Assembly (NCBI GenBank): GCA_033032175.1
Contig: CM065309.1
Span: 7,936,001 to 8,000,000 of the forward strand
DNA length: 64,000 nt
Source: Saturnia japonica
Taxonomy: Eukaryota; Arthropoda; Insecta; Lepidoptera; Saturniidae
Reading direction: 5' to 3'
Shown here: piece after piece, positions 33,601 to 44,100 of the stretch
Layout of the letters: every line of letters begins with the position of its first letter
Numbering within the stretch: position 1 is the stretch's first letter
Notes under the pieces: generated by a model
The model's input: only the letters and a program-made list of their open reading frames with translations
Databases searched by the model: none
What the model was told of the DNA's origin: nothing
Position numbers and translations under genes: made by a program

Positions 33601-36006
33601 CCACTTAGTAGTGGTCTTATCAAGACGAGTCACTGCGTGGTGCGGGATATAATAACCAGATAAATAATTATCATCGTTTACTATAGATATGTACTCTTTT
33701 TCTAAATACTCTGTTATTATGGCGTGATATTCAACCTGTAACTGAGGCTGACAACAAAACTTGCGTTCGAGTGACAAGAAGCGGCGTTTAGCGATTTGAT
33801 ATGAATTACCTAACACAGCGGGATCGCGAGCGAAGGGTAAGCGAACACAATAGCGGCCTGTATCATCTCTCTTAATATTATTTGCAAATATTTCTTCACA
33901 TTCGCGAGCGGCAAGATTTAAAGTTGGTTTATATGAAACTTCTTCAAGTTGCCAAAATTTCTGTAAAATTTGTTCTAAAGGTGGTTCATGATCTACAACC
34001 GAACATAAAGAGAGAGAACTCTGATTGTAATCATTATTGACAGAGGCGTTACCTATTATTATGTAGCCAAATATAGTTTCAAAACCAGTTGGCGTTCCTG
34101 GCGGGCCTTTTATGTGGTTAGATAGTAAAATTTCAGAAAATAGCGGTGCACCAATGAGAATATCAATTTCTCCAGGTTTATTAAAATCGGCATCAGCAAG
34201 CGGGACATTATTTAAGTGCGGTAAAGAAAAAGAATCGATATTTACCACGGGCAATTTATCGGTAATGCGGTTAATAATATAAGTGTTGAGCGGTAACGAA
34301 ACGTTTTTATCTAATCGGGAATATAAAACTAAAGATGTTTCTCCCTTGATAGGATTAGGTGCGGAACCTATGCCCTTAACAACGGCGCGAGTCATTTTAT
34401 TAAAATTTAAATTAAGTTTATTACATAATTGCAAAGTAATAAAATTGTTTTGTGAACCCGGGTCTATAAGGGCGCGAACGGATTGCATACGACCATTCAA
34501 ATCTTTAGAGTAGACTTGGACCGTGCCTAATAAACAAGTCGTATTGTTATACGAACTCGAGCGAACGTTGCACAACGAAACATGTTGTGTTAAAGCGGAC
34601 TGCGGAGCGTTAGTACTAGAATAGTGAGGTGAGTCAAGACTAGGCGTCTGCGATGGTTGCGCGGAGAAGCGGGCGGGTGATATTGGAGGTGGCCGAGAAG
34701 CGAACATCGAGCCATCCAATGGTGGCGGCTGCGCGGGCGCAATTGTACCACGCGCTGTTTGTTTACGACATAATAGCGAATGATGTTTGTAATTGCAATA
34801 TCTACAATTATAAGTTGATTTACAGGCGGAACTATTATGAGAAACACTTAAACAATTCGTACAACCATTATGCTGTTTAATGAAGTTATATTTATCTTCG
34901 ATAGATAAATTATAAAAATCTGTGCATTTGAACAAGTGATAATGATTAGTTCGTTTACACAATGAGCATGCCTTCAAACTCGACGCGGTTAGAAATACGT
35001 GAGTAGGCCTAGCGCTAGCGGTAGCAGTGTGCTTGAGCGCGCGTTCAGTGCGGCAACGCTGTGTAGTAGTTGAAGTGGGAACGGTACGTTCTAGGATTTT
35101 TGCCTGATCACGTAAAAATGAAACTAAGTCATCGTACATAGGTAACGATGTACTGCGATTTGACATTTCAAACGCTCTTGCAGTTTCTGTATCGATTTTA
35201 TTTAAAGCTAAATAAAGAAACATAAAATCAGATAAGTTTTGAATATTGAGCGATTTGAGACTTGACACTGCGGTACAGAATTTTTCCAAAAATAAATCTA
35301 AGTTTTTGGATGTTGCGGCATTAAATGACTTAAATTCAAACATTTGATCCAAGTAAACGTTGGCTAAGCTGCGTTTGTCATTAAATTTATTAACAAGCGT
35401 TCTCCAAATTAGTTGATAATTTTCACCATTTGGTGTTATACCTGAACATACTGATAGTGCCCTACCTGACAGCTTCCCTATGAGATATTGAATGCGTTCA
35501 TTATCCGTAATATCTGGATTTTCATGAATCGTGCGTTTAAAAGATTCGTAAAATAAGGACCACTTTAAAGGGTCACCACTAAATCCGACTAAGTCCAATT
35601 CAGGCAAACGTATTGACCTTTTTGACGTTCCACGTCTTGTTTCAGGTACAATATGTTTCTTATCAGCTATTAATTGTTGAGCTACATGTTTGCTGCGGCA
35701 ATACAAATCTTCAAAAGCCGAAAAGCTTTGATAATTAACTGAGGCGGTAGGATTTAATATTAATTGCGTTTCATTAACTGTGTCAATAATTTTATTATAT
35801 TCTGAGCGTAAACCATCTAAAGAGGCGATATTGTAAAGGAACATTTGTTGCGAGATTTCATCTTTGAAAGCATTTAAGGCGTGATCGTAAATAGTTTGCA
35901 TACGAGCGAAAATGGCATCTCGTTTACCAATTAACTGTTTCAATTTAATCTCATTAAGATTAAATGAACTTCCAAAGTCATCATCCATGTCACCTTTTGA
36001 CGACAT
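30685..36006 (-). CDS. BEL/Pao gag-pol polyprotein, 1773 aa, intact
   Basis: One uninterrupted frame from ATG (36006) to a stop at 30685. Domains in order: gag-type DUF1759 region from about residue 135 (LPELDLVGFSGDPLKW); cysteine/histidine knuckles about 345-410 (ACSLCKR, GCTNC, CRYCNYKHHSLLC); aspartic protease of the DUF1758 kind with catalytic ALIDPGSQNN near 512; reverse transcriptase with RYTDDICYS near 925; RNase H with AFSDASERAYG near 1098 and FTDSMVTLHW; H2C2 zinc finger near 1405; integrase with D in TSVDFAGP near 1480, D in LYSDNAKTF near 1545 and E in GGNYEIYVKAF near 1597; and a C-terminal DUF5641-type domain (PPLHWPLGIV). The order protease-RT-RNase H-integrase in a single frame, without an envelope gene, is standard for BEL/Pao. 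The integrase E motif differs from the common GLWEA form. Confidence 0.95.
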   Translation of the reverse strand: MSSKGDMDDDFGSSFNLNEIKLKQLIGKRDAIFARMQTIYDHALNAFKDEISQQMFLYNIASLDGLRSEYNKIIDTVNETQLILNPTASVNYQSFSAFEDLYCRSKHVAQQLIADKKHIVPETRRGTSKRSIRLPELDLVGFSGDPLKWSLFYESFKRTIHENPDITDNERIQYLIGKLSGRALSVCSGITPNGENYQLIWRTLVNKFNDKRSLANVYLDQMFEFKSFNAATSKNLDLFLEKFCTAVSSLKSLNIQNLSDFMFLYLALNKIDTETARAFEMSNRSTSLPMYDDLVSFLRDQAKILERTVPTSTTTQRCRTERALKHTATASARPTHVFLTASSLKACSLCKRTNHYHLFKCTDFYNLSIEDKYNFIKQHNGCTNCLSVSHNSSACKSTYNCRYCNYKHHSLLCRKQTARGTIAPAQPPPLDGSMFASRPPPISPARFSAQPSQTPSLDSPHYSSTNAPQSALTQHVSLCNVRSSSYNNTTCLLGTVQVYSKDLNGRMQSVRALIDPGSQNNFITLQLCNKLNLNFNKMTRAVVKGIGSAPNPIKGETSLVLYSRLDKNVSLPLNTYIINRITDKLPVVNIDSFSLPHLNNVPLADADFNKPGEIDILIGAPLFSEILLSNHIKGPPGTPTGFETIFGYIIIGNASVNNDYNQSSLSLCSVVDHEPPLEQILQKFWQLEEVSYKPTLNLAARECEEIFANNIKRDDTGRYCVRLPFARDPAVLGNSYQIAKRRFLSLERKFCCQPQLQVEYHAIITEYLEKEYISIVNDDNYLSGYYIPHHAVTRLDKTTTKWRMVIDASSKTDSGISLNEILHTGENLQNDLFSILLEFRLYKIALTADVKQMYLQIFVQTSDRIFQKFLYRPHPTGPLNTYQFNRACFGLRSSPFLALRVIRQLCNDERARYPLAATVVENNRYTDDICYSISSISDCLQLRCDLRDLFKAGGFELGKWSSNTPELLDSLPESYRYNSNINFDDPNPTLKVLGLQWSPVTDEFMFTVTLDNRPITKRNILSVIARQYDVLGLIAPVILYAKLILQKLCVLKLDWDEEPPLDILSLWQNYLRELPALQHLRIPRHLNVFEGSQIQLVAFSDASERAYGCVIYIRVEPSSLAPALTQLVCAKSKVAPLKTVSIARLELCAVLLMAKLVRRVADTYGKRHKINDIFCFTDSMVTLHWIHSEPYKFKTFVATRITKITSAIASEHFYHVPGVQNASDCLSRGLSPANMLSNKEWYTGPSWLRQDVCHWPITTIAPDAKLDLPEEKVISLPAVTTCEATSHPLLELSQRVSSWPVLLHTVVYILRFLKILPRSNIFTASEMNYAELYILKYLQGRYFNDIILNLKSNKRCSNATQRLAPFLDDNGLIRVGGRLSNADLSYDQQHPILLPRTDRIVELIVTYYHRTNFHTGPVALMSILRQRYWVISCRTLTRSVVFKCNLCFRAKPKQTFPFMSHLPACRVNDVKAFVHTSVDFAGPINIIPYRKRGVRSIKSYLCIFVCMTTRAVHVELTTDLSTNAFLSAFKRFLSRRGAVSVLYSDNAKTFVGAKNAIYDMLNSEEFNASFGNELASNRISWKFNPPRSPHFGGNYEIYVKAFKTHLYRVIGTQLLTYEELLTVLTQIETVINSRPLTLLSQDPSELTALTPSHFLMSTPLKYLPAYEVVDEKPNLLHRYALLDQIVQSFARRRKQEYLHLLQCRGKWNTPSNPVSVGTVVVIVTDNIPPLHWPLGIVIATYPGSDGVIRVASVKTATGVFKRPVVRLCPLPSQ

Positions 36007-36541
36007 GATTACTAAAAATGTTACAAGTTTTGTACTATTTCAATGTTACGAAATTCTCACTAGTGACTGCAACATACAATGCAACTGGCTCATAAAAACA
36101 TGAGCGCACGGAACGATTGAGTGATGCGTGGCGTAGTTAGCGGGAATACCTTCACAAGAGATTAAAAATAAATAAAATGTTTTGTATGAATTATTTTGCT
36201 TTTAGGAAGTGAAATATCCGAAATAATTGCACTATAGACACTTAAATACAAATATCAAATACTTAATATGTGTATAAGTATTATGAAAGCAAGTAAAATA
36301 GGATTTTAATACTCCAATATGGGTGATGTAACAAAGATGTATGTGGGAAAATAATACTAACGTTGAACTTGCGGGGTAGTATAGGCAGTTTTTTAATACT
36401 ACATGAATGCGGAAAATACTATAAAATTATTAAGAAAGCGGGGAAAATGAGGATAAATGCGGTATAGGGCTCGAAAGCCAGAAAAAATGTGCGGTTAGAA
36501 AGATTTAGAAAGAACCATCCGGTTCGAAGGCCAAAATAAAA

Positions 36542-36963
36542 TGTGGACGCGTCAACTAAGCAATATAGAGGGTCGCTAATCCACGAGCGGGGAGAATTAG
36601 GAATATGTAAGAAAGAGTTACCTTGAAACTGGATAAGTAAGAAACAGCTGCACCGCTTATTCTACGATCACCTTTATGTGGTATTCTGCAGCTTCAGCCT
36701 GGCAGCGCTTCTTCTCGGCCAATTCCTCAGATTTGCGGCTTCGATAGTAGTGGACCAGCTGGATGTCGTGCAGCGTGCACAAGCAACTCCAACAAGCGGG
36801 ATATATATAATTTAGATAGATCGACTCGCGGCGGCGGTGGTCAATCATAGACTGCGTAGTGTGCGGTGCAGCGAAAAAATAATAAAAAGAAAAAACTAAT
36901 AATGAAAGTACCCCACATAAATAATTGACTTAAATGCTATTGATAAAGCATTAGGCGCTAACA
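36542..36963 (-). repeat. BEL/Pao 5' LTR
   Basis: 422 bp copy upstream of the polyprotein in coding orientation. It should hold the promoter. A 535 bp leader separates it from the start codon. Confidence 0.95.
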
Positions 36964-37721
36964 CACTTCAACACTTCGATATATCGATAGTCAATACGGC
37001 ACCGCTGGAGAGACTGCAACACTGCCCAGGTTTCGACCGAATCAAAGGCTTTTTCGTAGTCCACGAACGTTAAGCATAAAGGCAGATTATACTCCTCAGT
37101 CTTCTGTAGAATCTGCCGCAGCGTATAGATGTGGTCTACGGCGCTAAAGCCTTTTCGGAAACCGGCTTGTTCGGGAGGCTGGAAGTCATCAAACTTGTGC
37201 TCGAGACGATTCGTGATGTCCCTCGAAAACAGCTTATAAACATGGCTCAGCAACGAGATGGGCCGATAGTTCTTTAATAAAGTTTTATCATCTTTCTTGA
37301 AGAACAGGACCACCACGCTGCCGCCCCACGTTTCCGGCGTTTTACCCTCGAGTATATCGGAATTAAAGAGCTTCTGCAGGACCTTAAGTACCGGTGTTCC
37401 ACCCGCTTTAAGAAGCTCTGATGTAATTCCGTCATCACCCGGCGCCTTGTTGTTCTTAAGCTGCTTAAGGGCCATCCTAATCTCGTACAGGGTGATGTCG
37501 GGGATATCTTCGGTATAGTGTCGGGTCAGCCCGGCTCTCGGATCTTTAGCCGGGCTGGTAACATGCTTAGTTGACGAGGTATATAACTGCCCATAGAACC
37601 TTTCGATCTCCCTTAATACCTCTGGCTTGGTGGACGCTACGCTGCCATCATCCATTTTCAGCTTCGTCAACTGGCTCTGCCCAATAGAATAGATGCATTC
37701 CTTGCGAACACTTTGGAGCAT
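36964..37721 (-). pseudogene. RTE reverse transcriptase, N-terminal half
   Basis: Open frame of about 250 codons up to the BEL insertion, from MLQSVRKECIYSIGQSQL through the fingers and palm (KAPGDDGITSELLK, PEQAGFRKGFSAVDH, DYEKAFDSV) to DYRYIEVLKC, where the LTR cuts it. Homology continues upstream (to higher coordinates) to about 37.93 kb, where the element is 5' truncated and its endonuclease is missing. Confidence 0.85.
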
Positions 37722-37930
37722 TTATTCCGCTCTATCGTCTCTTTAATACTTTTGGTATTGTAAGACCGGACATCGTGTCGCAAGGATTTATGAATAGATC
37801 TATTGAGCTGCCTATAGGACTTAGCGTCATACTACCAGCCTATTAATAATATCATCTACGGAGACGCAACTATCTAGGCAATCGAATTGGTTTTTCAATT
37901 CGAGTTGAAAGCTCTCGGGGTTTTGGAGTT

Positions 37931-38789
37931 GAGCATTAGAGGGTTAGTTAAAAAACCTATAACTTCTTTAAATTCAATTCAATAATATAAATTGACATAT
38001 TCAGAACGCGTCAAAATATTACCTTTCATTGACTGTATGTATAGTTGTTTTAAATGCATCGTCAGTAATTCCATCTTGGTAAAATAATCTCATGTGTAAT
38101 AGTCCCAAAAATAAAACCGCGAGAACACCCACGTCAAACGTCTACTGCTGCCGACGGCCGCCAATAGTAGACTAACTTATTGGTCAGTCTTATTGCCCTT
38201 CCGTGTCCCGCAGACCATAAGGAGTCTTACTTACGACGCACTATGGGGAAGAACCGTGCGTACCTTCTCGAAAATACGTTTTAGGAATGTTCGATATTGA
38301 ATATTTTGTTATTGCACATATCTAACTGAATGTCTAATACATAATATTATATAGAATTAAAAATAGATTATTTCAATTTTTTTTTTCTAATAAAAAGTGA
38401 CTTTTAAAAAGTCGTATTTACATTATTTTGAATGCAAATCTGTAAGTGTGATATATGGTTAGAATGATTATAAAGTAATTTATTTAAAAGCATTTAAGTA
38501 CAACATTATTTAAAAACTGGAGAGGTACACAATTTTTATTACAGTATCTAATATCCAATGCTTATTAGAATCTTTAAATAGACCTTTGACAGTTAGCAAT
38601 GTTTGCCTATGTCGTAATTTTGATAGCATCACATAAAGCAGCTCATATAAGTCAGGGCAAAAAAAATTTGCCCCCCTTAAATTGAGACGAAAAATGCCTT
38701 ATAGGAGGAAAATGCAAAATATATCAAAATTTATTTTAACATTTGATTCAGAAGATCTTTGGAAAATTAGACTATTTTTATTACGAGTC
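37931..38789. other. Unassigned intergenic DNA
   Basis: Mostly AT-rich. The GC-richer block at about 38110-38280 (GCTGCCGACGGCCGCCAATA) may be part of another repeat, but I could not assign it. Confidence 0.4.
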
Positions 38790-38960
38790 CAAGAGTGGAG
38801 ACCGCGAATCGGCAAGCGTAGTGTACGGTGCCCTCCAGCGCGATTTGCCGACGACCTACGTAAAGTGGCTGGTTGAGGAAAGTGAAGGACGGAGATGTGA
38901 CGCAAACTTGGAGAGGCCTACGTCCAGAAGTATACTGCACAAGGCTGAAGAAAGATTATT
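38790..38960 (+). mobile_element. RTE 3' fragment
   Basis: Reads EWRPRIGKRSVRCPP, ARFADDLRKVAG and, after a shift, LGEAYVQKYTAQG, the C-terminal end of an RTE reverse transcriptase like that of 29.2 kb but on the + strand. Short and broken. Confidence 0.7.
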
Positions 38961-40579
38961 TTTAACATATTTTTATTGTTAAATAATATTGTCTATTACT
39001 AACTAAAGTTTAGGTAAGGTGAGAATACTGGGTAATGTATTAATTTTATTTTTATCATTCGGTTTGATGTGTTTAGTATTTCAGGTCAGTTTATAGTATC
39101 AATAAATAGATAGAAATATTATCTTATACATACATAAATCACGCCTATTTCCCAACGGGGTAGGCAGAAACCACGTCCTTCCACCTGCTACGATCCTGGC
39201 ATACCTCTTGCGCTTCTTAGACATTCATTAATCTTTTCATGCATGCTCGTCGGTTTAGAGTACGCTTGACCTTACCTTTCTTATCTTATCTATACACAGT
39301 TATAGAAAACTCCACAATAAAACAGTTTCATTGATAGATGCCAAAAGTTACAATTGATTATAGAATTAACATAGACCGACATATTAAATTTTTTGGAGCG
39401 TAGTTTTTAATTTTATAAAGTATTCATATGTTCCACCTCCAACTTATTTAATAAAAATCAATATTTAAGGCTATTTGAGAGTTTATATTAAATAGCCTAT
39501 ACTATTCCTCGTGAGTCTGGCTATCATATACAAAAAGAATCTGACTGGTAGTTCCAGAGATTAGAGTGTTTAAACAAACAAACAAACAAAATTCTGCTTT
39601 ATTATATTACTATAGATAGACAATTAAACATAAGCAAGAAACATGGTCTAAGGATACTTATACTCGTCAGAATGTATCTTCAGGTATTTGAAATTTGAGC
39701 AACACTAGTTTTTTGTTTACATAAAATCTCTTTTTTTAATGAATAGAGTATAGATTTTTTTAAGATCTCCACAATCTCCGCTATATTACTTTTATGAAAA
39801 AACAGACAGCCTAGCCAAGTTGCCTCTGTACAATCGTTAATGCTAACAAAAAACAAAAAAATGTATGAAAATTACACAAGTCAACGTTAAATCACGTGAT
39901 CAGACATATGAATTCCAAACTAATTTTTCGTTTTCTGTTAGCGTTACGAAATGTAGAAAGGCATCTTCATGCTGACGTGATACGATAAAACAAGTAGTGA
40001 ATTCATAATCAACGCCACTAAACTAGCAAATAAGTTAACAAAATTTTAAACAAACATGGAAATCATGTCGGCCTGTGTAATTATAACTACAATAATACCA
40101 ATGACAGAATACTTATGTAACTTCAATTATTCAATTGTATGTCACTGAATATTAGTAAATAAATTATGCCCAACACTGCTACAGATCAATTGACTGCACT
40201 CGAATCAGATTTCTGAATGGAATTTTTATCCGTCATATTGGTAGCTCATATTTTAAAATAGCTGTACCCGCGACTGCGCTCGCTTGAGCTACAAAATGCC
40301 GTCGATCTGGCACACGCGCGAATCATGCTACCTCTGCTCCCGCTTATATTAAAGACAAAAATGCATATTGTGGGTGATCCTTAGAACATAGACAAATAAG
40401 CTCTCGTACACTTAGCAAGTCTTTTAAAGATCTACAATTATGTAAACAGACACTTCAATTTTATGTATTTTTATAGATTTTGCCTAATAGTTATTAGAAT
40501 ATTTGCCTACATAGGAAGAAAGCCAAAAAGTAATAATTAAAAGAACGTTTTAATTCATAAATTTATCTTATTTTACCCT
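38961..40579. other. Intergenic DNA with repeat scraps
   Basis: Holds a moth repeat at about 39145-39300 (CACGCCTATTTCCCAACGGG, CTACGATCCTGGCATACCTC), an AAAC microsatellite at 39570-39592, and a CGCGACTGCGCTCGCTTGAG block near 40270 that resembles Helitron-derived repeats. No coding exon seen; a further MARCH exon could lie here. Confidence 0.45.
39145..39300 (+). repeat. Lepidopteran dispersed repeat
   Basis: CGCCTATTTCCCAACGGGGT, GGCAGAAACCACGTCCTTCC and ATTCATTAATCTTTTCATGC follow the pattern of a common moth repeat. Single copy in this window. Confidence 0.5.
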
Positions 40580-40755
40580 ACATTGTGTAACTTTGGCAGT
40601 ATTTCACATAATGTAATTGGGCTATTGTGCACAAGTGAAGTAGATTATAAATAATAACCAGGAACATGCATTTTGATCTGGCACAAAAACTCCCTGGACA
40701 GTTTTAGCATGGGAGCCGCCATCTTGTTAGAGCTATGTATGAAGATTTACAAGAA
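40580..40755 (+). repeat. Dispersed family copy C (unnamed), overlapping the MARCH frame
   Basis: Contains GGGCTATTGTGCACAAGTGA, AACCAGGAACATGCATTTTG and GGAGCCGCCATCTTGTTAGA, matching copies A and B. Its right end overlaps the last 17 or so codons of the MARCH reading frame on the opposite strand. Confidence 0.85.
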
Positions 40756-41142
40756 GAATTAGAAAAATATTCTATCCACACAAAAAATCTTTCATTAGTA
40801 TCCTTATCTAATGTGTAAATTAGGGAAAATGTCGTCACCTGTGCTGATGGTTCTAGAAGGACGCTAACGGGTTGAACGAGACGCGTGTCGGAGAAGCGTC
40901 TCGTGTCATCGGTCGTGTCGCGAGGCAACGCGTCGTGTCGCGAGACGCGTCGATGCGGGTTGGCGCGGTACGTCTCGAAGCCGCCGCTTTCGTCTTCCTC
41001 GTGGTAAGCAACAGGAGGGGGTGGCGGTTCAATGTTCGCGACGACCTGCCCGCGTGCACTCCGCTCGCGTCTTTTCACTCGCACCGGCGGCGATCCTCCG
41101 CCCATCGGTATCTTCTCCGGCGCATTTTGTATCAATAATATT
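40704..41142 (-). CDS. MARCHF8: MARCH last exon as read (cytosolic tail)
   Basis: Acceptor TTATAG, then [18 protein letters not shown] and a long arginine- and proline-rich tail, GC-rich to about 40850. The stop at 40704 lies within dispersed repeat copy C. A possible donor GTGACG at 40838 (exon end 40839, phase 0) would drop the repeat-derived part and lead to an exon not found here. Confidence 0.75.
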
Positions 41143-44100
41143 CTATAAGAGTGCAGATTTTATTTTTTGATTAATCAGAAGCTTTATAATATAGATATCC
41201 GCAAAAAAAACACGAAAGTAAAGGATATTTTTATCAATATAACTGAACTCAAGTTGCGTTGGGCAGGACCTTGGCCAGATGTGTCGACGACATCAGAATC
41301 TTGTAGGAAAAATCTGGATAAGGTTGCCATAAGACAGAGATGAATGGAGTAAAAGGGAGAAAGCTTATGCCCTGCCCTGGGTTAAAAAAAGAACAGTCCA
41401 TGATGATGATAATAAGTTTTACTGATGATAAGATAACCACCCGTAATATGGTTTGGGTTAATTGCAATATGAAATTAGATAAAAGATAAAATGACAAGAA
41501 TACTTTTTGTCACTCAGAAGTAATGTAGCTTTCTACCAGTAAAATAATTTTCAGAATTGAATAGTTCCAGAGAATAGCACTAATATCAAAAATCCTGTTT
41601 TGAGTTTATAACATTATTACAATAATCCAGCACACATATTATTCAAGTACAAATTTTGAAGTACGACCAACATATTTTCCTGGTACATATTTAATAAAGT
41701 GCAAATAATCGTTTATTACTAAAACATACTTTAGCTCTATTATCACCAGACCACATTTATATATAGAAATAGAGAATTGATAATAATATTATCAATCTTT
41801 TTTCAATGCATCCATCATGCAAATAAAATATCTGAAATATTGTACACCATGGACTACCACTCTTTATGAATATTAATATTTTAAGCTTGAAATTAATATG
41901 TATTTTATCTCAAATAGTTTCTAAGTCTATGGTTTAGATAATTACCACCCTACATTCTTTGATCAGTCGATATGCCCCTTCTAATATGTTCCAACAGCGG
42001 CACTTTACAGCTAGTCCCATTTTTTAGTTTATGTTTTACTATATTTAGCTACTTAAAACTATTGTCACTTAATACCAATGTCAATTTGGTTAAACAGTAA
42101 AAATTGTAAAGTTTTTAAACTACAAACAATTCACATTAAAATATTTTTGCTGCAAGTGATGACATTAACAAATTATAAAAAAAGTTCATAATAACTTTTT
42201 ACAAACCTATTGTGAGCTCTCCAGCGATTGCACAAAAGTAAGTACTGTCGGCATTGTATATACATAAAAACTGCGCCTCCTGTGAATCCCACAGCCACAA
42301 CTACAAGCTTTGTCCAGAAAGGCCAAGCTGCAATAAAAAGTCTTCAAAATATCTATTGCACAAAAACATTTTTAATTTTTTTAAACTGTATTGTTAATAA
42401 AACCGTAGTTGTAATGGTCTCAATTGTTACATAATTGAAATAGATATAGCAAGGTATTTTAAGGTCTAATTAAATGTAATAAATGTTTAAAAAATAGTCT
42501 ACTAAATTCATGGATCAAGTAATATCAGTCGTGTGTGAAAACACTGGACTGTGGATCACTTAATTTGTAGGTAGATGAAGAAAGCAGTTAGTGCGTCAGT
42601 GTAAGCTACAAGAAACGCTTGAACATCGACATTTCGAACACACACTGCTTTCTGTGGAGATACATCCAGGAACACTCTCTTCGGAGAGCTGCCTGTATAA
42701 AAACACATGGTCCATATAAATTCTCGCTATGAGGCTATGTTAATTATATATACATTATATAAAAATGTCATACTATTGTCACTCATTTTATCTTCAAAGG
42801 GCACTGGGTATACAATAAGAATTTCAGATAATTGCATTTTAATTTTTGAATATATTTTATTCTCTCATATACAAAAACCACAGTTTGCCGGGTGTTTTTA
42901 GGTCCCATGATATAGAGGGCGAGTCTATTGCCATTAAACGGGCAGGGAACCAAACTCCGACCTCATACTGAGAATTTCATAGAAAAACCCAACACTTTGC
43001 TCGACTTGGGAATCGAATCCAGAACCTCAAGCATAGCAGTCGCGCTTAGGACCACTAGGCTTATGAGGCAGTCTTCTGTCATATAATATGTGGTAGAATA
43101 AGATTTTTTTAAATTATTTAGATTTGTACATTGACTTCCCCTAAAGTTATATATATGACTAATGCCCTCACCTACCAAACCATTTTGACAAGCAAATCAT
43201 GGCATAAATACGTTGGTAGGGCCTCTCGGCAGCTCAGAAGTTGTCCAGTCGCAGACAAGACACGACAGTGCTCTGAATTGTTTACACAGTTTTTATTTCC
43301 TCACACAATCACTCTATGACAAGGACTAATATGAAAAAATGTGCCTGGTATGTTTTCAGGTAAGAAGTTATACTTCTTTGGCGTTTTATAAAAAAAACTC
43401 CAAAAGTTTTATCCCACATACTCTTGTGATGAAGTTAGTCATCATTCATCAATGATAATAAATAATGTGAATTCATTTTACTGACTTTTTTTAACTGTGG
43501 GAAAACATCTTAATGTTTTTAATAATCAAATGACAATATTTATTTATAATGGATTTACATTATTATATTTAAAAGCTAAGTTAGCCATGTTGCATTTCCT
43601 TACCGATAAGTCCACGGTTGACCTCTTCCACAGCTCGCTCAATAAGTACAAATAAAGACCACATGACACAGAGTGCTGCCACACAGTGGAATAACACAGC
43701 ACAACATAACCGCCGCCGCTCTACACCAGACATCTCTAATAAACGCCACTGAAAGATTATTAATTGTAAATTTGCATTTAAAGATATTTATCACTGTATT
43801 CTTTCTATGTGGAGTTGAATGAATCATAAATAGAAAAGGGAATTCCATTTATGTAAATGTTTCAAAGTTTCAGATCCAAGAAATCTGTAAGGTTTATTAA
43901 CGTTTTTTTTTACTGGAAATTTGTTAAACCTGTTAACACTGAATATGGAATAGACAACCAGTTCTTCCATAGAACTTGTATGCAGTAAACAAATAATTGC
44001 TATGGACCACCTAAGTGCATGGCCTCACATGGACCATTGCGTAGGTACTGGGGTCTTTATAAACCACAGAAGTGCAACATAAACATACTATAATTAATGT

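Larger units (their letters stand above)
30197..36963 (-). mobile_element. BEL/Pao LTR retrotransposon, full length, 6767 bp
   Basis: Two 422 bp LTRs (30197-30618 and 36542-36963) flank one long polyprotein frame on the reverse strand. The 5 bp target duplication CACTT lies at 30192-30196 and 36964-36968. On the coding strand the LTR begins TGTTAGCGCC and ends CGTCCACA. A purine-rich AAAGCCGGGGGCAA abuts the 3' LTR (30619-30632) and may be the polypurine tract. The primer-binding site was not identified with confidence. It inserted into the RT coding region of an RTE element on the same strand. Intact coding and near-identical LTRs suggest recent, possibly still possible, movement. Confidence 0.95.
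29190..37930 (-). mobile_element. RTE-type LINE, split by a BEL/Pao element
   Basis: The 3' part is 29190-30196 and the 5' part 36964 to about 37930. The 5' part encodes RT motifs NNKAPGDDGI, NYRPISLLSHVYKLF and LTFVDYEKAFDSVETW (motif A); the 3' part continues with PLRRGVRQGDVISPKLF and HLRFADDIVVMAE (motif C). After frameshifts it ends in WVQAAQDRSLWRSMGEAYVQ. The element terminates in an (ATG)n tail on its own strand (29203-29227), typical of RTE. Frameshifts near 29850 and 29420 and a missing 5' end show that it was already inactive or has decayed. Confidence 0.88.

Noticed and set aside
36516..36534. TGGCCTTCGAACCGGATGG (reverse strand) as the BEL primer-binding site
   Set aside because: It contains a T-loop-like TTCGAA, but the spacing does not fit the 3' end of a complete tRNA that I can name; left unassigned.
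40872..41138. Forward-strand frame across the MARCH tail exon
   Set aside because: Antisense to the tail exon that joins in phase to the conserved QNAPEK segment; no resemblance to any protein.
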